NCBI RefSeq assembly: GCF_001548375.1
Contig: NZ_AP017295.1
Location: 4,126,501-4,190,500, forward strand
Direction: 5' to 3'
Length of the DNA: 64,000 nt
From: Nostoc sp. NIES-3756
GTDB lineage: Bacteria > Cyanobacteriota > Cyanobacteriia > Cyanobacteriales > Nostocaceae
Every line of letters begins with the position of its first letter. Positions within the stretch are counted from its first letter, which is position 1. A program made the position numbers and the translations under genes. The notes under the pieces were generated by a model, which was not told the origin of the DNA, made no database searches, and saw only the letters and a program-made list of their open reading frames with translations. Positions 35,763-45,732 of the stretch are shown here, piece by piece.

Positions 35763-36570
35763 ATGTCATTGGTCATTAGTCCATAGTCCATAGTCAACAG
35801 TCAACAGTTTTTCTCCTCTGCTTCCTGTTCCCCTCCTTGGGAGCTACCGTGTACACACAAGTCGAATTACCCCCCTTTATCCCCCCTTGGAAAGGCTACG
35901 GTGTACACACATCTTTGTGCTGGGTGCAAAATGTGGCTTGATCCCCCTAAATCCCCCTTAAAAAGGGGGACTTTGATTCTTGTTCCCCCCTTTTTTAAGC
36001 TACGGTGTACACACAACTATAGGCCGCAAGGGTTTCAACTCTCTAATTCTCGATAAATCCCCAAATTTTGGGCAACTTGAAACTCTATATTATCCCCCTA
36101 ATTTTAAAGCTAGGGCGACGAAACCGAGTTTCAGGTAGGATTTCTAGACTTGTGTGTACACCGTAGCCTGCAAGGAGAGAGGCTTTGATTTCTCCCCCTT
36201 CCCTACAACTACGGTGTACACACAAGTATTATCTGCAAGGGTTTCAAGCCTTAAAGACCCCTTAAAATGTCATTACGAACGCAGCGATAGCAGAGCGAAG
36301 TAATCACATAATCCCGTGGTTTTTGCGATTGCGTCATCTTTCCTCCTGCTGCGGACAGGATTTGGAGCGATCGCACGACCTAAACCTAGATGACGAAACC
36401 AAGTACTAGGGGGAATTTTAAGACTTGTGTGTACACCGTAGCCTTTTTTAAGGGGGGCTAGGGGGGATCTAAACGTTGTGGGACTAGGTTATAAGACTTG
36501 TGTGTACACCGTAGCCTTGGGAGGGGCTAGGGGTGGGTTACTCCCTCATCTCCCCCCACGCCCCACTCTC
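35763..36570. repeat. 800-bp repeat field with seven GTGTACAC-centred elements
   Basis: The element GCTACGGTGTACACACAAGTC (or shortened) occurs at 35843, 35895, 35999 and 36209 in one orientation and at 36147, 36422 and 36495 in the opposite one. The core GTGTACAC is a palindrome. Between them are C-rich and G-rich stretches (CCCCCTTTATCCCCCC type) and STRR units at 35763-35810. A diverged copy is at 45003. No gene found. This looks like nested insertion of a small palindromic mobile repeat. Confidence 0.8.
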
Positions 36571-38076
36571 TCATTTAGTTAGAGTCAAATCCTGCTTCTT
36601 GTTACTTACTTCTAGGGGTAAGAAGATAGTCAGAACTTCACCGTATTGGGGACGCTGGCGGACAATTAACTTACCACCGATCGCTTGAAATAGATGCTTG
36701 GTTGCGGCGATATTCAAGCTAATTGTTCCTGTTTCTGGTTGGAACATGAGTAATTGTCCCAAAGCTTTGCGGATTGGTGGTGTGGCTGGTGCAGTCGTTT
36801 TACTTGTATCTGGACAGAGAGTTTGAGGAGATAATTGTAGCTTGAGTTGATCCCCGGCGGGAATTACCTGTACTTGGATATGACTTCCGGCTGGTAAACT
36901 GCGGGTGAAATTCTCCATCAATCCAGTAAGTACCCGATCCAGCATATTAGGGTTGCTTACCACAGTCGGTAATTGTTGGGGTAAGACTACATCCAAAGTC
37001 AAGTTACGCCGTTCTGCTGCTTGCTGCCATCGGGGTATACTCTGTTGTAATACTTGGTCTAAAGACATCGCTGTTAGATGAGTATGTGCAGATTTCCCAG
37101 AGGTAGAAGTTTCTAGTTCTGCGGCTTTAAATAACAACTCCATGCGATCAATTTGCTCAGTACACTCATGATCGATAATTTCTAAGCGATGGATTACATT
37201 CGCAGGTAAATCGCGCCGCTTGAGCAACAGGCGAGTCATGGTGCGAATAGTAGTTAGAGGTGTACGGACTTCATGAGCAAAAGCTTGTAGCAATTCTACA
37301 TCTGGCTTAATTGACGCAGGATTAGATATTTGATATTGAGGTTTAGGTATAGGACATTGAGGATAGAGTATTTCTTCTCCTCTGCTCTCTTGCGCCTCTG
37401 CTCCCCTGCTTCTTCCCAATCCCCAGTCTCTAGCCTCTTCTTCTGGTAATTCCTGGAGTAAAAATTGGCTAAACTGAATTACTGTACGGTAATCTGGTGC
37501 AACGACTGGATATTTTTGTACTAAAGCATCCAACTCGGCATATAAATCAGGATTTGTTAACATTACCCTTGCGCCTAGCGATCGCCACGCTTGCTGGACT
37601 ATCTCTGGCTCAAAGGAAAATGAAAAGGCTTTTGTACCGTCTTTATGTGTAGCGAGAACTAAAACTAATCTAAATTTATCTGTAAATACTAAACAAAATT
37701 GCTCAGATGCCAAAGGATCAGCAGGTAGTAAAGGCAGTACCGATTCACAAAGTGTAGTTTCTGGTTCTGTGAAGGCGATCGCACCTGGCATGTGAAATGG
37801 CATCAAAGCCAAAGGATTAAAAGGCTTGGCTGTAAAAGTAATTGTCTGTAGGCTTTGAGCCAGGATAGGTTGACTAAATAAGGGTGCGGGTGCGGCTAAC
37901 ACCAATCCTTGAAGCGCTTCAGAATCTACAGCAACTAAAGTGTTAATGAGCAGATGTTCTGTTGCAGCTAGACTCATCCGCCACTGTTGCTCTGCTTTGC
38001 TTGGAGAGCATTCAGCCACTGTTGCTTGACTGTCGGCTAAAACTTCACTCAGACTTGGTAATATCCATTCGTACAC
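36571..38076 (-). CDS. Histidine kinase-like protein with degenerate ATP site
   Basis: 501 residues, no membrane segment. The N-terminal about 200 residues are a sensor region of unknown type. The dimerisation/phospho-acceptor helix carries a good H-box (LLQAFAHEVRTPLTTI, about 264-279). The ATPase domain has an N-box-like part (NPNMLDRVLTGLMEN), but the G1 box DxGxG is absent: the region reads LKLQLSPQTLCPDTSK. The G2 region is also weak (GTISLNIAATKHLFQAIGG). About 35 residues at 215-250 translate a repeat-like stretch. It could be a pseudokinase or an unusual kinase. Cytoplasmic. Confidence 0.8.
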   Translation of the reverse strand: MYEWILPSLSEVLADSQATVAECSPSKAEQQWRMSLAATEHLLINTLVAVDSEALQGLVLAAPAPLFSQPILAQSLQTITFTAKPFNPLALMPFHMPGAIAFTEPETTLCESVLPLLPADPLASEQFCLVFTDKFRLVLVLATHKDGTKAFSFSFEPEIVQQAWRSLGARVMLTNPDLYAELDALVQKYPVVAPDYRTVIQFSQFLLQELPEEEARDWGLGRSRGAEAQESRGEEILYPQCPIPKPQYQISNPASIKPDVELLQAFAHEVRTPLTTIRTMTRLLLKRRDLPANVIHRLEIIDHECTEQIDRMELLFKAAELETSTSGKSAHTHLTAMSLDQVLQQSIPRWQQAAERRNLTLDVVLPQQLPTVVSNPNMLDRVLTGLMENFTRSLPAGSHIQVQVIPAGDQLKLQLSPQTLCPDTSKTTAPATPPIRKALGQLLMFQPETGTISLNIAATKHLFQAIGGKLIVRQRPQYGEVLTIFLPLEVSNKKQDLTLTK

Positions 38077-38879
38077 AAAACTTCACCCCTTAATTCGAGA
38101 GCGACTAGCAGCTTGGAAAACATAAAATTTCTCTACTACTTATGAGGTTATAGTCATTTATGCCCTAATAACAGTCGTATAACCGAACAAGATAGGCGCA
38201 ATTTCCCCTGACATGTTTTTAAAGTCAACTCCCTAAAGTTTAAAGTTTTTGTAAACTGCTTGTAAGGAACAAATAAAAAATCAACCCTAAAACACTTATT
38301 AAATCGTTTGTGTCTACGTGTATATTCTTGATTTATACGTATTTTACTATAGGTATAATAGTTGATTTGCAAATAATTCAATAAAGCCTGTTAAATGCTG
38401 ACTGTTAACAGCAAAGCCTAAAAAGAAAATCTACAACTTATCTTAAAAGGTAATAGTACTAAAAGTTGCAACCTATTTTTGAATAAAAATCTTTTTTACA
38501 GATAGAGATAAATAATTTTTTATACAAGAATTAGAGTGATTTCTAATACAAAACATTTTATATTTATTCATTTAAAAATGATGCCACTAATTTTAATAAA
38601 AATTTAAAATTAGTACTTATACAATAAGATTCGATAACTTCTAAAGGCTGTTGTATGCCAAATATCGCTCATTGCTAGTTGTGACTTAAACCAACTTACA
38701 ACTTTTGCCAAAAACTTTACGGATTTGAGTCTTCACAAGTAGTCTAAGTTGTTAGTCTTAGATATGTTTTGTCTGCATCAACCATCAGGAATTTGCAACT
38801 TTAATGTTAATTTAACATTTGCTCCTCAGCTAACACACAGGTCAATCTATCGCCTCAAGTATTCGATTTGGAGACGAAC
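38077..38879. other. 800-bp AT-rich gap upstream of BON gene
   Basis: No convincing gene. A 75-codon minus frame (38154-38381) has no ribosome-binding site and unnatural composition. Probably a long promoter/leader for the BON lipoprotein gene plus the upstream region of the kinase gene. Confidence 0.4.
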
Positions 38880-39305
38880 ATGAAAAAATTATTTTCCCTA
38901 TTAGTGGCTGGCTTTTTGGTAGTTGGTAGTTTTGGATGCCAAGAAGCTCCTAGCAGCAATAATGGAAGCACTCCAGCACCTGCAAAAGAAGCTGCTGAGG
39001 GTAGAACTACAGTCAAAGAAACCACCACACCAGTACTAGGTGAAAAAGCTAAATCTAAAATAGAAACAAATAAAACCGCAGCTACAAAAACTGAGGAAGA
39101 CTTGAAAACCACAGTGAGTAAGAAATTACAAGTAGGTATTCCAGGTAATAAATTGGTAGTGGAAAATAAACAAGGTGAAATTACTCTCAAAGGTGTAGCC
39201 AAGTCTCAGCAAGAAATTGAAAAAGCTGAAAAACTGATCAAAGATGTAAAAGGTGTAAAAAGTGTAAAAGTAGAAGCTAAAGTCGAACCTGCTAATAGGT
39301 CTTAA
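38880..39305 (+). CDS. BON-domain lipoprotein
   Basis: 141 residues from the ATG at 38880, with GGAG 6 bases before it (an in-frame upstream ATG at 38868 has none). Lipobox VGSFGC gives lipid attachment at Cys 20. A long low-complexity linker (Thr/Lys/Ala, about 22-80) precedes a C-terminal BON domain (about 82-135; GEITLKGVAKSQQEIEKAEK, then VKGVKSVKVEAKV). BON domains bind membranes or peptidoglycan-associated partners in osmotic-stress proteins such as OsmY. Probably anchored in the periplasm. Confidence 0.85.
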   Translation: MKKLFSLLVAGFLVVGSFGCQEAPSSNNGSTPAPAKEAAEGRTTVKETTTPVLGEKAKSKIETNKTAATKTEEDLKTTVSKKLQVGIPGNKLVVENKQGEITLKGVAKSQQEIEKAEKLIKDVKGVKSVKVEAKVEPANRS

Positions 39306-39371
39306 GTAATTAAGCTAGAGTGTGATTACCTACTGCTGAGTATTACCCATCACACTTTTTAACATAATTAC

Positions 39372-39400
39372 TAATTCGTAACTCGTAATTCGTAATTAAA
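39372..39400. repeat. GTAATTC heptamer repeat
   Basis: Units TAATTCG, TAACTCG, TAATTCG in tandem after the BON gene. Confidence 0.8.
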
Positions 39401-39409
39401 AAGGTTTGA

Positions 39410-39445
39410 GTAAAGCGCTAAATTTTGCAAAATTTAGCGCTTTAC
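39410..39445. terminator. Perfect 36-bp palindrome between convergent genes
   Basis: GTAAAGCGCTAAATTTTG is followed directly by its exact complement. It lies between the BON gene (+) and the M56 peptidase gene (-) and would form a very stable hairpin in either transcript. A bidirectional terminator is the likeliest role, although there is no T-run of usual length. Confidence 0.6.
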
Positions 39446-39520
39446 AATTAGTTGGGGTCTAAATATCTAACTAATTCAATTACGAATTATTTCCATCCCT
39501 GTTCAGGTTTTACTTTTGTA

Positions 39521-40366
39521 TCAAGTGTGAAATACCACAGTCAATAATGGCAGTAGTGCCAATAGGAAACCATGCCAAGACAGTAAGCGAGATTGTGGTG
39601 TACGGATTGATGGGGTAAGTAGAGCATCTATTCTCTGTTCCAAACGATCGCCTACATCTGCACCCAAAGCTGCACAGCAAACCTCTGATTGTGCAAATAC
39701 AGAACCATTACTCACAACCAATAAGAGTGATTCTGCTAAAAGTAAGGGATCTACTTGGGATGCAGCGTAACTATCTGCACGCAGTTCGCGCAACACTAAA
39801 AGTTCGTGCCATAATTCATCTGTATTTGGCAGCCAAGCAGTGCAATAACGCACCCAACCCAGCCAGAAAAACCAAAATGTATCCCTATAATGGAAATGTC
39901 CTTGTTCGTGGGCTAAAACGCTTTCTAGATGGCTTGGAGAGAGTTTTTGTAGTAATCCTTCACTCACTACTAATTCAGGTTGCCAAAAACCAATTTGACC
40001 AGCAAATAGTGCTTTTGTGTCAAGCAGTCGGACTTGTTTACCATCAAGATTCATTAAAGGGCAGTGACGGGCGGATTGTAGCGATCGCCAACCACTAATA
40101 GCCAGTTTGACGCACACAAAAGAGAAAAACCCAAGAAAAGCGAAAGCCAATACATAGCTGAACCAACCTGTGTATACGCCCCCCATTTTGCCTTGCGGCC
40201 CCATACACAAAAGAGCGATCGCCGTCATCAAAATAAACAATGGTGGAAATAGAAAGAAAAACAACGCTCTTTGCCACCGTGTTTCCCAATTACCAGAGGA
40301 ATTAGTCCAAGAACATCTAACAATCCACGAAACTGCCACAGCAGTCAAAATCATCAGCAAGTGCAT
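39521..40366 (-). CDS. M56-family membrane metallopeptidase (BlaR1-like)
   Basis: 281 residues. Four hydrophobic segments (about 1-15, 30-55, 70-95 and near the C-terminus) surround a zinc-protease domain with HEQGH (in SVLAHEQGHFHYRD) and the downstream Glu in ELRADSYA. BlaR1/MecR1 proteases sense a signal and destroy a BlaI-type repressor. There is no penicillin-binding sensor domain here, so the signal is not beta-lactam by this route. It overlaps the upstream BlaI gene by one base, showing translational coupling. Confidence 0.88.
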   Translation of the reverse strand: MHLLMILTAVAVSWIVRCSWTNSSGNWETRWQRALFFFLFPPLFILMTAIALLCMGPQGKMGGVYTGWFSYVLAFAFLGFFSFVCVKLAISGWRSLQSARHCPLMNLDGKQVRLLDTKALFAGQIGFWQPELVVSEGLLQKLSPSHLESVLAHEQGHFHYRDTFWFFWLGWVRYCTAWLPNTDELWHELLVLRELRADSYAASQVDPLLLAESLLLVVSNGSVFAQSEVCCAALGADVGDRLEQRIDALLTPSIRTPQSRLLSWHGFLLALLPLLTVVFHT

Positions 40367-40785
40367 TATTGTCCCTCCCTGGCTTGGCGTGCAGCTTGAA
40401 TACGTTTAGCGATCGCTTCTATTTGAACGCTTGCTGCTTCATCAAGACTATCAGCAAAGGCTGCCACTACATCAGGGTTGCCAACTGCCAAAAAACGATG
40501 TAATTGCTCATGAGCCTTAATTACCTGTGCTTGCTGCTTTGATAGTAACGGCCGCCAGTAAAACGCCCGTCCTTTTTTATCACAAGCCAACCAACCCTTA
40601 TCTGTGAGGCGACGCAACACTGTAGTCACAGAAGTATAAGCTAATTCGCGGTTAGGGTCAGCAAGAATGCGGTCATGAACATCTTTGACTGTAGCTGAAC
40701 CCAATTCCCAGACAATATTTAAAATCTCAGCCTCCAAAGGGCCTACAGACATTTGTTTAGGACGATATTCAGGTAAAGGAGCCAT
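40366..40785 (-). CDS. BlaI/MecI/CopY-family repressor
   Basis: 139 residues. Winged helix about 15-85 (GPLEAEILNIVWELGSATVKDV, split as family blocks, then AYTSVTTVLRRLTDKGWL) and a C-terminal dimer region. Partner of the M56 peptidase encoded by the overlapping next gene: the protease would cleave the repressor and release target genes, including its own operon. In cyanobacteria such pairs have been linked to photosynthetic or respiratory gene control, not antibiotic resistance. No clear operator was seen upstream. Confidence 0.88.
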   Translation of the reverse strand: MAPLPEYRPKQMSVGPLEAEILNIVWELGSATVKDVHDRILADPNRELAYTSVTTVLRRLTDKGWLACDKKGRAFYWRPLLSKQQAQVIKAHEQLHRFLAVGNPDVVAAFADSLDEAASVQIEAIAKRIQAARQAREGQ

Positions 40786-40796
40786 ATTTTTCAGTT

Positions 40797-40940
40797 GTTA
40801 GTTGTCATTAGTCATTAGTCATTAGTCAACAGTCAACAGTCCATAGTCATTAGTTACTCTCCCTTGCCCCCTGCCTTCTGCCTGGTTGGTGAGTGCAGTC
40901 GTTCGCGGAGCGTGGCGTTTAGCCATACCACTGCCTCCTG
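40797..40940. repeat. STRR plus GC-rich dispersed repeat upstream of blaI
   Basis: Heptamers AGTCATT/AGTCAAC (40808-40850), CTGCCTTCTGCCT units, and a GC-rich block (GTCGTTCGCGGAGCGTGGCG, about 40897-40916). No gene. Confidence 0.7.
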
Positions 40941-41103
40941 CCTTCTTCCAGATTACCGCCATTTCCCAGTCGAGCGATCGCTTAATAACAATTAGTCTTG
41001 CCTAACCATAAGAAATAAAGCGCAATTGTGGTGTAATTATTGGGAATGACACCAATTAGAATGTAATCTCGACAGTAGTATTTAGAGCAGGTGTTTCCCC
41101 CGC

Positions 41104-41841
41104 GTGAAGCTATTTGTATACCATACTCCGGAATTAACCCCTAAAGATCAGGCTCCTGACTGCGCGATCGCGGTCGATGTCTTACGAGCCACTAGCACCA
41201 TTGCCACCGTTCTTTCTGCTGGTGGTGAAGCTGTGCAAGTCTTCAGCGATTTAGATGAACTAATGGCAGTTAGTGAAACATGGCCTCCCCAAAAACGGCT
41301 ACGAGCTGGAGAACGTGGCGGTGGGAAAGTCGCTGGTTTTGAACTGGGTAACTCTCCCCTTGACTGCACCCCTGAATTAGTGGAGGGAAGGCGTTTGTTC
41401 ATTAGTACTACTAATGGTACTCGTGCTTTAAAAAGGGTACAAAACTCTGCCACTGTACTCACAGCCGCTTTTATCAACCGTGCCGCCGTAGTGCAGTATC
41501 TTCTGGAAAAGCAACCACAGACAGTTTGGATTGTCGGTTCAGGTTGGGAAGGTAGTTTTTCTTTAGAAGATACAGCTTGTGCTGGTGCGATCGCTCATGC
41601 TGTTGTGGAAAAATCCCAGTTACCCCCTGAGGAATTAGCTGGTAATGATGAAGTAATTAGTGCGATCGCTCTTTACTCACAATGGCAGCACAATTTATTA
41701 GGACTATTCCATCATGCCAGTCACGGCAAACGTCTGTTACGCCTTGAATGTTATGATGACCTGAAATATTGTTCTCAAACCGATATTTTACCTGTCTTGC
41801 CCATGCAGCAGGAACCAGGAGTATTTAAAAGCAAAAACTAA
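41104..41841 (+). CDS. comB: 2-phosphosulfolactate phosphatase family protein
   Basis: 245 residues from a GTG start (41104). ComB-type hydrolase with the N-terminal block [20 protein letters not shown], then [11 protein letters not shown] and ENTACAG-like [12 protein letters not shown]. In methanogens ComB removes phosphate from 2-phosphosulfolactate in coenzyme M synthesis; cyanobacteria do not make coenzyme M, so the physiological substrate here is unknown. It stands alone, with about 700 bases of non-coding DNA after it. Confidence 0.9.
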   Translation: MKLFVYHTPELTPKDQAPDCAIAVDVLRATSTIATVLSAGGEAVQVFSDLDELMAVSETWPPQKRLRAGERGGGKVAGFELGNSPLDCTPELVEGRRLFISTTNGTRALKRVQNSATVLTAAFINRAAVVQYLLEKQPQTVWIVGSGWEGSFSLEDTACAGAIAHAVVEKSQLPPEELAGNDEVISAIALYSQWQHNLLGLFHHASHGKRLLRLECYDDLKYCSQTDILPVLPMQQEPGVFKSKN

Positions 41842-42582
41842 ATTATGCAACACCAATAACTAAAGAAATTTCTGTTTTTCTAGATTTAGCATTTTTTTAG
41901 AACTGTCAGACAGGTAACAAAAAACCAAAGTTTTGATTCGATGGTGCTGGGGTGTAAGTCATTAAAATTCTTTCGCCCCTCGCCATTTTTTTTGTAAATT
42001 TCACTAGCAATTATTTATTTATAGCAGAAGGCAGAAGGCAGGAGTAAAGTCTTACTATTCCTAACATTCAAGCTTTAAAAATGTCCTAAAGGGTGTGACC
42101 ACGGCTATAACTTTATTAAATTAAATTACATCAGTAAATTTCTAGTTCCTTAAAAATAGATTGAACCTCTATCAAAAGTCTTACATTCGCTTGATTAAAG
42201 AACATATTACTGAATATTGGTAGTTCTAACTCGATTGTTATTTTCTTAACAATACCTAAAATCAATGTTAAAAATTACTCACTTCAATATGAAGTCTGTT
42301 AACCTCTGATGGGAGCCAGTAGTATTAATTCACAATTTAAAATGTCAGATACTTAAACGCTTTCTGATGGGAAAAACTTCCTGAGTCTTGAAAATTGGAA
42401 TCACAAAATCTCTTTAGCTTTATTTTAGATCGGTGCAAATGTATAAAACTGACTAATCAAATCTAAAGTTCCAGTTAGCTAAGAGAAAAATTTGTCACAA
42501 GTAGGATGACTCACCTACGGTAGATTACTAAACTGGCTTACTAAACGCATCCCGCCAAATTGTTGTGTAATTGGAGATTGAT
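41842..42582. other. 740-bp gap upstream of phosphoketolase
   Basis: AT-rich, no gene seen. Contains AGAAGGCAGAAGGCAGGAG repeat units (about 42026-42045). Probably holds the phosphoketolase promoter and a long leader. Confidence 0.4.
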
Positions 42583-44964
42583 ATGACTTTAGCAAGTCCT
42601 CCACAGATAAAGCCTTTAACCGATGAAGAACTGCATAAAATCAACGCCTATTGGCGTGCAGCCAACTATTTATCAGTTGGACAAATATATCTCCTTGATA
42701 ATCCCTTACTCAGAGAACCACTGAAAATAGACCATGTGAAGCCCCGTCTATTAGGTCATTGGGGAACAACACCGGGTTTGAACTTTATTTATGTCCACCT
42801 CAACAGGATTATTAAAAAATACGACCAAAGTATGATTTACATTGCCGGGCCTGGTCATGGTGGGCCTGGACTGGTAGCGAATACTTATCTTGAAGGGACA
42901 TATAGCGAGTACTACTCCAACATCTCCCAAGATGCGGAGGGGATGCAGAAACTATTCAAACAGTTCTCCTTTCCCGGCGGTATTCCTAGCCACGTTGCGC
43001 CGGAAACCCCTGGTTCCATCCATGAAGGTGGTGAACTCGGTTATGCCCTTGTTCATGCTTTTGGTGCGGCTTTTGATAATCCCGACTTAATTGTGGCGGC
43101 TGTTGTTGGTGATGGTGAAGCTGAAACTGGCGCATTGGCTACAAGTTGGCATTCCAACAAGTTTCTCAACCCAGCTAATGATGGGGCTGTATTGCCGATT
43201 CTACATTTAAACGGGTATAAAATTGCTAACCCCACAGTCTTAGCACGGATTAGCCATGAAGAATTAGACAGTTTGTTTGTTGGCTATGGGTACAAGCCTT
43301 ACTATGTTGAGGGTTCTGATCCCGCAGTTGTGCATCAACAAATGGCAGCAACTTTAGATACAGTCATTGCCGAAATCCACGGTATTCAAAGAGAAGCCCG
43401 TGTACATGGGTTTACCAAGCGTCCCCAGTGGCCGATGATTATCTTGAGAACGCCCAAAGGCTGGACAGGGCCAAAAGAAGTAGATGGGAAAAAAACAGAA
43501 GATTACTGGCGATCGCACCAAGTACCCTTCGGTAATATATCAGGTCAACCAGAACACCTGAAACTCCTGGAAGAATGGATGAAGAGTTACAAACCAGAAG
43601 AACTCTTCGACGAGAACGGTACACTCATAGCCGAATTGGCAGAATTAGCCCCCAAAGGTCAACGCCGCATGGGAGACAATCCCCACGCCAACGGCGGTAT
43701 TCTGTTGCGTGACTTAATCATGCCAGACTTTAGGAACTATGCGGTTGAGGTTCCCAAGCCAGGAACAGTATTTGCCGAAGCCACCCAAGTAGCTGGCAAA
43801 CTCCTACGCGATGTCATGCAACGCAACCTAGACAGCCGTAACTTCCGCATCTTCGGCCCTGATGAAACTGCATCTAACCGCATCAACGCCGTCTTAGATG
43901 TCACAGATAGGACATGGGTTGCCGAAACTCTCCCAGAAGACGACCACCTCGACCCCAATGGACGAGTGATGGAAATTCTCAGCGAGACTTGCTGTCAAGG
44001 ATGGTTAGAAGGATATTTGCTAACAGGTCGTCATGGTTTCTTCTCCTGTTACGAAGCCTTTATCCACATCATCGACTCAATGTTCAACCAGCACGCCAAA
44101 TGGTTGAAAACCACCCGCGACATCTCTTGGCGCAGACCAATTGCTTCCCTCAACTATTTGTTAACTTCCCACGTTTGGCGACAAGACCACAACGGCTTCT
44201 CTCACCAAGACCCAGGTTTTCTCGACCATGTAACTAACAAAAAATCTGAGATTATCCGTGTCTATCTTCCACCCGATGCCAACACCTTACTATCGGTGAC
44301 AGACCACTGCTTACGCAGCCGGAACTATGTCAACGTCATTGTTGCAGGCAAACAACCAGCCCTACAATATTTAGATATGGATGCAGCAATTAAACACTGC
44401 ACCAAAGGTATTGGCATTTGGGAATGGGCTAGTAACGACCAAGGCGGTGAACCAGATGTAGTTATGGCTTGTGCTGGCGATGTTCCTACCTTAGAAACCT
44501 TGGCATCTGTGGACATTTTACGCCGCAACTTCCCCGACTTAAAAGTGCGGGTAGTCAACGTTGTAGACTTGATGACACTACAACCCAAAACCGAACATCC
44601 CCACGGTTTAAGTTATAAAGACTTCGATACGATTTTCACCACCGACAAACCCATCATCTTCGCTTTCCACGGCTACCCTTGGTTAATTCACCGCTTAACT
44701 TATCGCCACACCAACCACAACAACCTCCATGTGCGGGGCTACAAAGAGGAAGGAACTACCACCACACCCTTTGATATGGTTGTGCTGAACGACCTTGACC
44801 GCTTCCACTTAGCAATGGACGTAATTGATCGCGTACCAAAATTGGGTGCTAAAGCAGCTTACGTTAAGCAACATCTACAAGACAAGCTGATCGAACACAA
44901 ACAATACATCGCTAAATATGGCGAAGATATGCCAGAAATTAGTGACTGGCAGTGGCCATATTAA
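42583..44964 (+). CDS. xfp: Phosphoketolase (xylulose-5-P/fructose-6-P)
   Basis: 793 residues from the ATG at 42583; the TTGGAGATTG just before it is a ribosome-binding site, so the TTG at 42571 in the same frame is rejected. Thiamine-diphosphate enzyme: [20 protein letters not shown] near the N-terminus and the cofactor motif GDGEAETG at about 175-182. It splits xylulose-5-P or fructose-6-P with phosphate to give acetyl phosphate plus glyceraldehyde-3-P or erythrose-4-P. This offers a carbon-saving route to acetyl-CoA in light/dark shifts. Normal family length. No acetate kinase gene nearby. Confidence 0.95.
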   Translation: MTLASPPQIKPLTDEELHKINAYWRAANYLSVGQIYLLDNPLLREPLKIDHVKPRLLGHWGTTPGLNFIYVHLNRIIKKYDQSMIYIAGPGHGGPGLVANTYLEGTYSEYYSNISQDAEGMQKLFKQFSFPGGIPSHVAPETPGSIHEGGELGYALVHAFGAAFDNPDLIVAAVVGDGEAETGALATSWHSNKFLNPANDGAVLPILHLNGYKIANPTVLARISHEELDSLFVGYGYKPYYVEGSDPAVVHQQMAATLDTVIAEIHGIQREARVHGFTKRPQWPMIILRTPKGWTGPKEVDGKKTEDYWRSHQVPFGNISGQPEHLKLLEEWMKSYKPEELFDENGTLIAELAELAPKGQRRMGDNPHANGGILLRDLIMPDFRNYAVEVPKPGTVFAEATQVAGKLLRDVMQRNLDSRNFRIFGPDETASNRINAVLDVTDRTWVAETLPEDDHLDPNGRVMEILSETCCQGWLEGYLLTGRHGFFSCYEAFIHIIDSMFNQHAKWLKTTRDISWRRPIASLNYLLTSHVWRQDHNGFSHQDPGFLDHVTNKKSEIIRVYLPPDANTLLSVTDHCLRSRNYVNVIVAGKQPALQYLDMDAAIKHCTKGIGIWEWASNDQGGEPDVVMACAGDVPTLETLASVDILRRNFPDLKVRVVNVVDLMTLQPKTEHPHGLSYKDFDTIFTTDKPIIFAFHGYPWLIHRLTYRHTNHNNLHVRGYKEEGTTTTPFDMVVLNDLDRFHLAMDVIDRVPKLGAKAAYVKQHLQDKLIEHKQYIAKYGEDMPEISDWQWPY

Positions 44965-45136
44965 AAGCTAGGAAGCTCTTTTCTATATCTGATGGGCTAA
45001 GGAGTACACACAAGTCTAAAAGTAATTTATGAATCTGGTGTTACCCCTCCCTCACCCTCCTCTTGCAAAGGGGAGGGAACTTAGTTTCTTTGTTTTCCTA
45101 AAGCAATTAGCTTGTAAAACGCACCTCGCTATATAT
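44965..45136. other. Repeat-rich spacer after phosphoketolase
   Basis: A diverged GTACACACAAGTC element at 45004 and a CCCTCCTCTTGCAAAGGGGAGGG palindrome at about 45050-45080. No gene. Confidence 0.5.
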
Positions 45137-45288
45137 CAATACAGTTCAGTTAAGGCTAAATTCGATGTCAATATGATGAAACATCTTAATTTCTTCCTTC
45201 TCTACGAGAGGCTGCGCCAACGGTTCCCAACGGGTACGGCGTTTATCCTCTTTATCGGCGGTTAATTATTCTTATCTGAACTGTATTG
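45137..45288. mobile_element. MITE-like element, 152 bp, flanked by direct repeats
   Basis: Terminal inverted repeats of 18 bp with one mismatch: CAATACAGTTCAGTTAAG at 45137 and the complement of CAATACAGTTCAGATAAG ending at 45288. A 10-bp direct repeat CGCTATATAT flanks both sides (45127-45136 and 45289-45298), consistent with target duplication. No transposase frame inside; it carries the GGCTGCGCCAACG repeat found also near 15310. Confidence 0.7.
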
Positions 45289-45732
45289 CGCTATATATCA
45301 GCAACCAACTGTTACACCAAAGCTACTCAACCCGGATATTCTTGAGAGATTTTTAAAACATGAATAGCAGCAATCAAAAGCGCCTACACACCGCAAAATC
45401 TATATAGCTAGAGTGAAGTAAGAAAACCCGTGAAGAAAAAAATGTGTTGCTGATTCCAAACGTCTTATATATAAAGGGTTCAACCGCCAATGCTGTGCAA
45501 CTTCCTTGCGCTGTCGCACCTTGAGGCTGGGGGAGAAAACTGCGATCGCTTTCTTGAATGTCATGTAATGAGGGTATCACGACATCGACCCCACAACCAT
45601 TAATTTTGGCTCTCCCCGAAGCTGTTGTGACGTGCAAACTCAACAGTTAAAGTTAGAAGGTTTATGAACTTTTACTGGAAATCAGCGAATTTATGATTTT
45701 ATGCAGTTATGGTTCTTAAATGTTGAAACATT

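Noticed and set aside
35763..36570. CRISPR array from repeated 21-bp elements
   Set aside because: Copies occur in both orientations with irregular spacing from about 50 to 200 bases, unlike a CRISPR array.
38154..38381. 75-codon minus-strand frame
   Set aside because: AT-rich gap, no ribosome-binding site, no recognisable pattern.
39521..40785. Beta-lactam resistance operon from the BlaI/BlaR1-like pair
   Set aside because: No penicillin-binding sensor domain on the peptidase and no beta-lactamase gene nearby.
45029..45265. 78-codon plus-strand frame
   Set aside because: Crosses the MITE and dispersed repeats; not a gene.
45374..45643. 89-codon TTG-initiated frame on the minus strand before glbN
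   Set aside because: The first half is protein-like, but there is no proper start or ribosome-binding site and the second half is AT-rich noise; perhaps a remnant, not listed as a gene.
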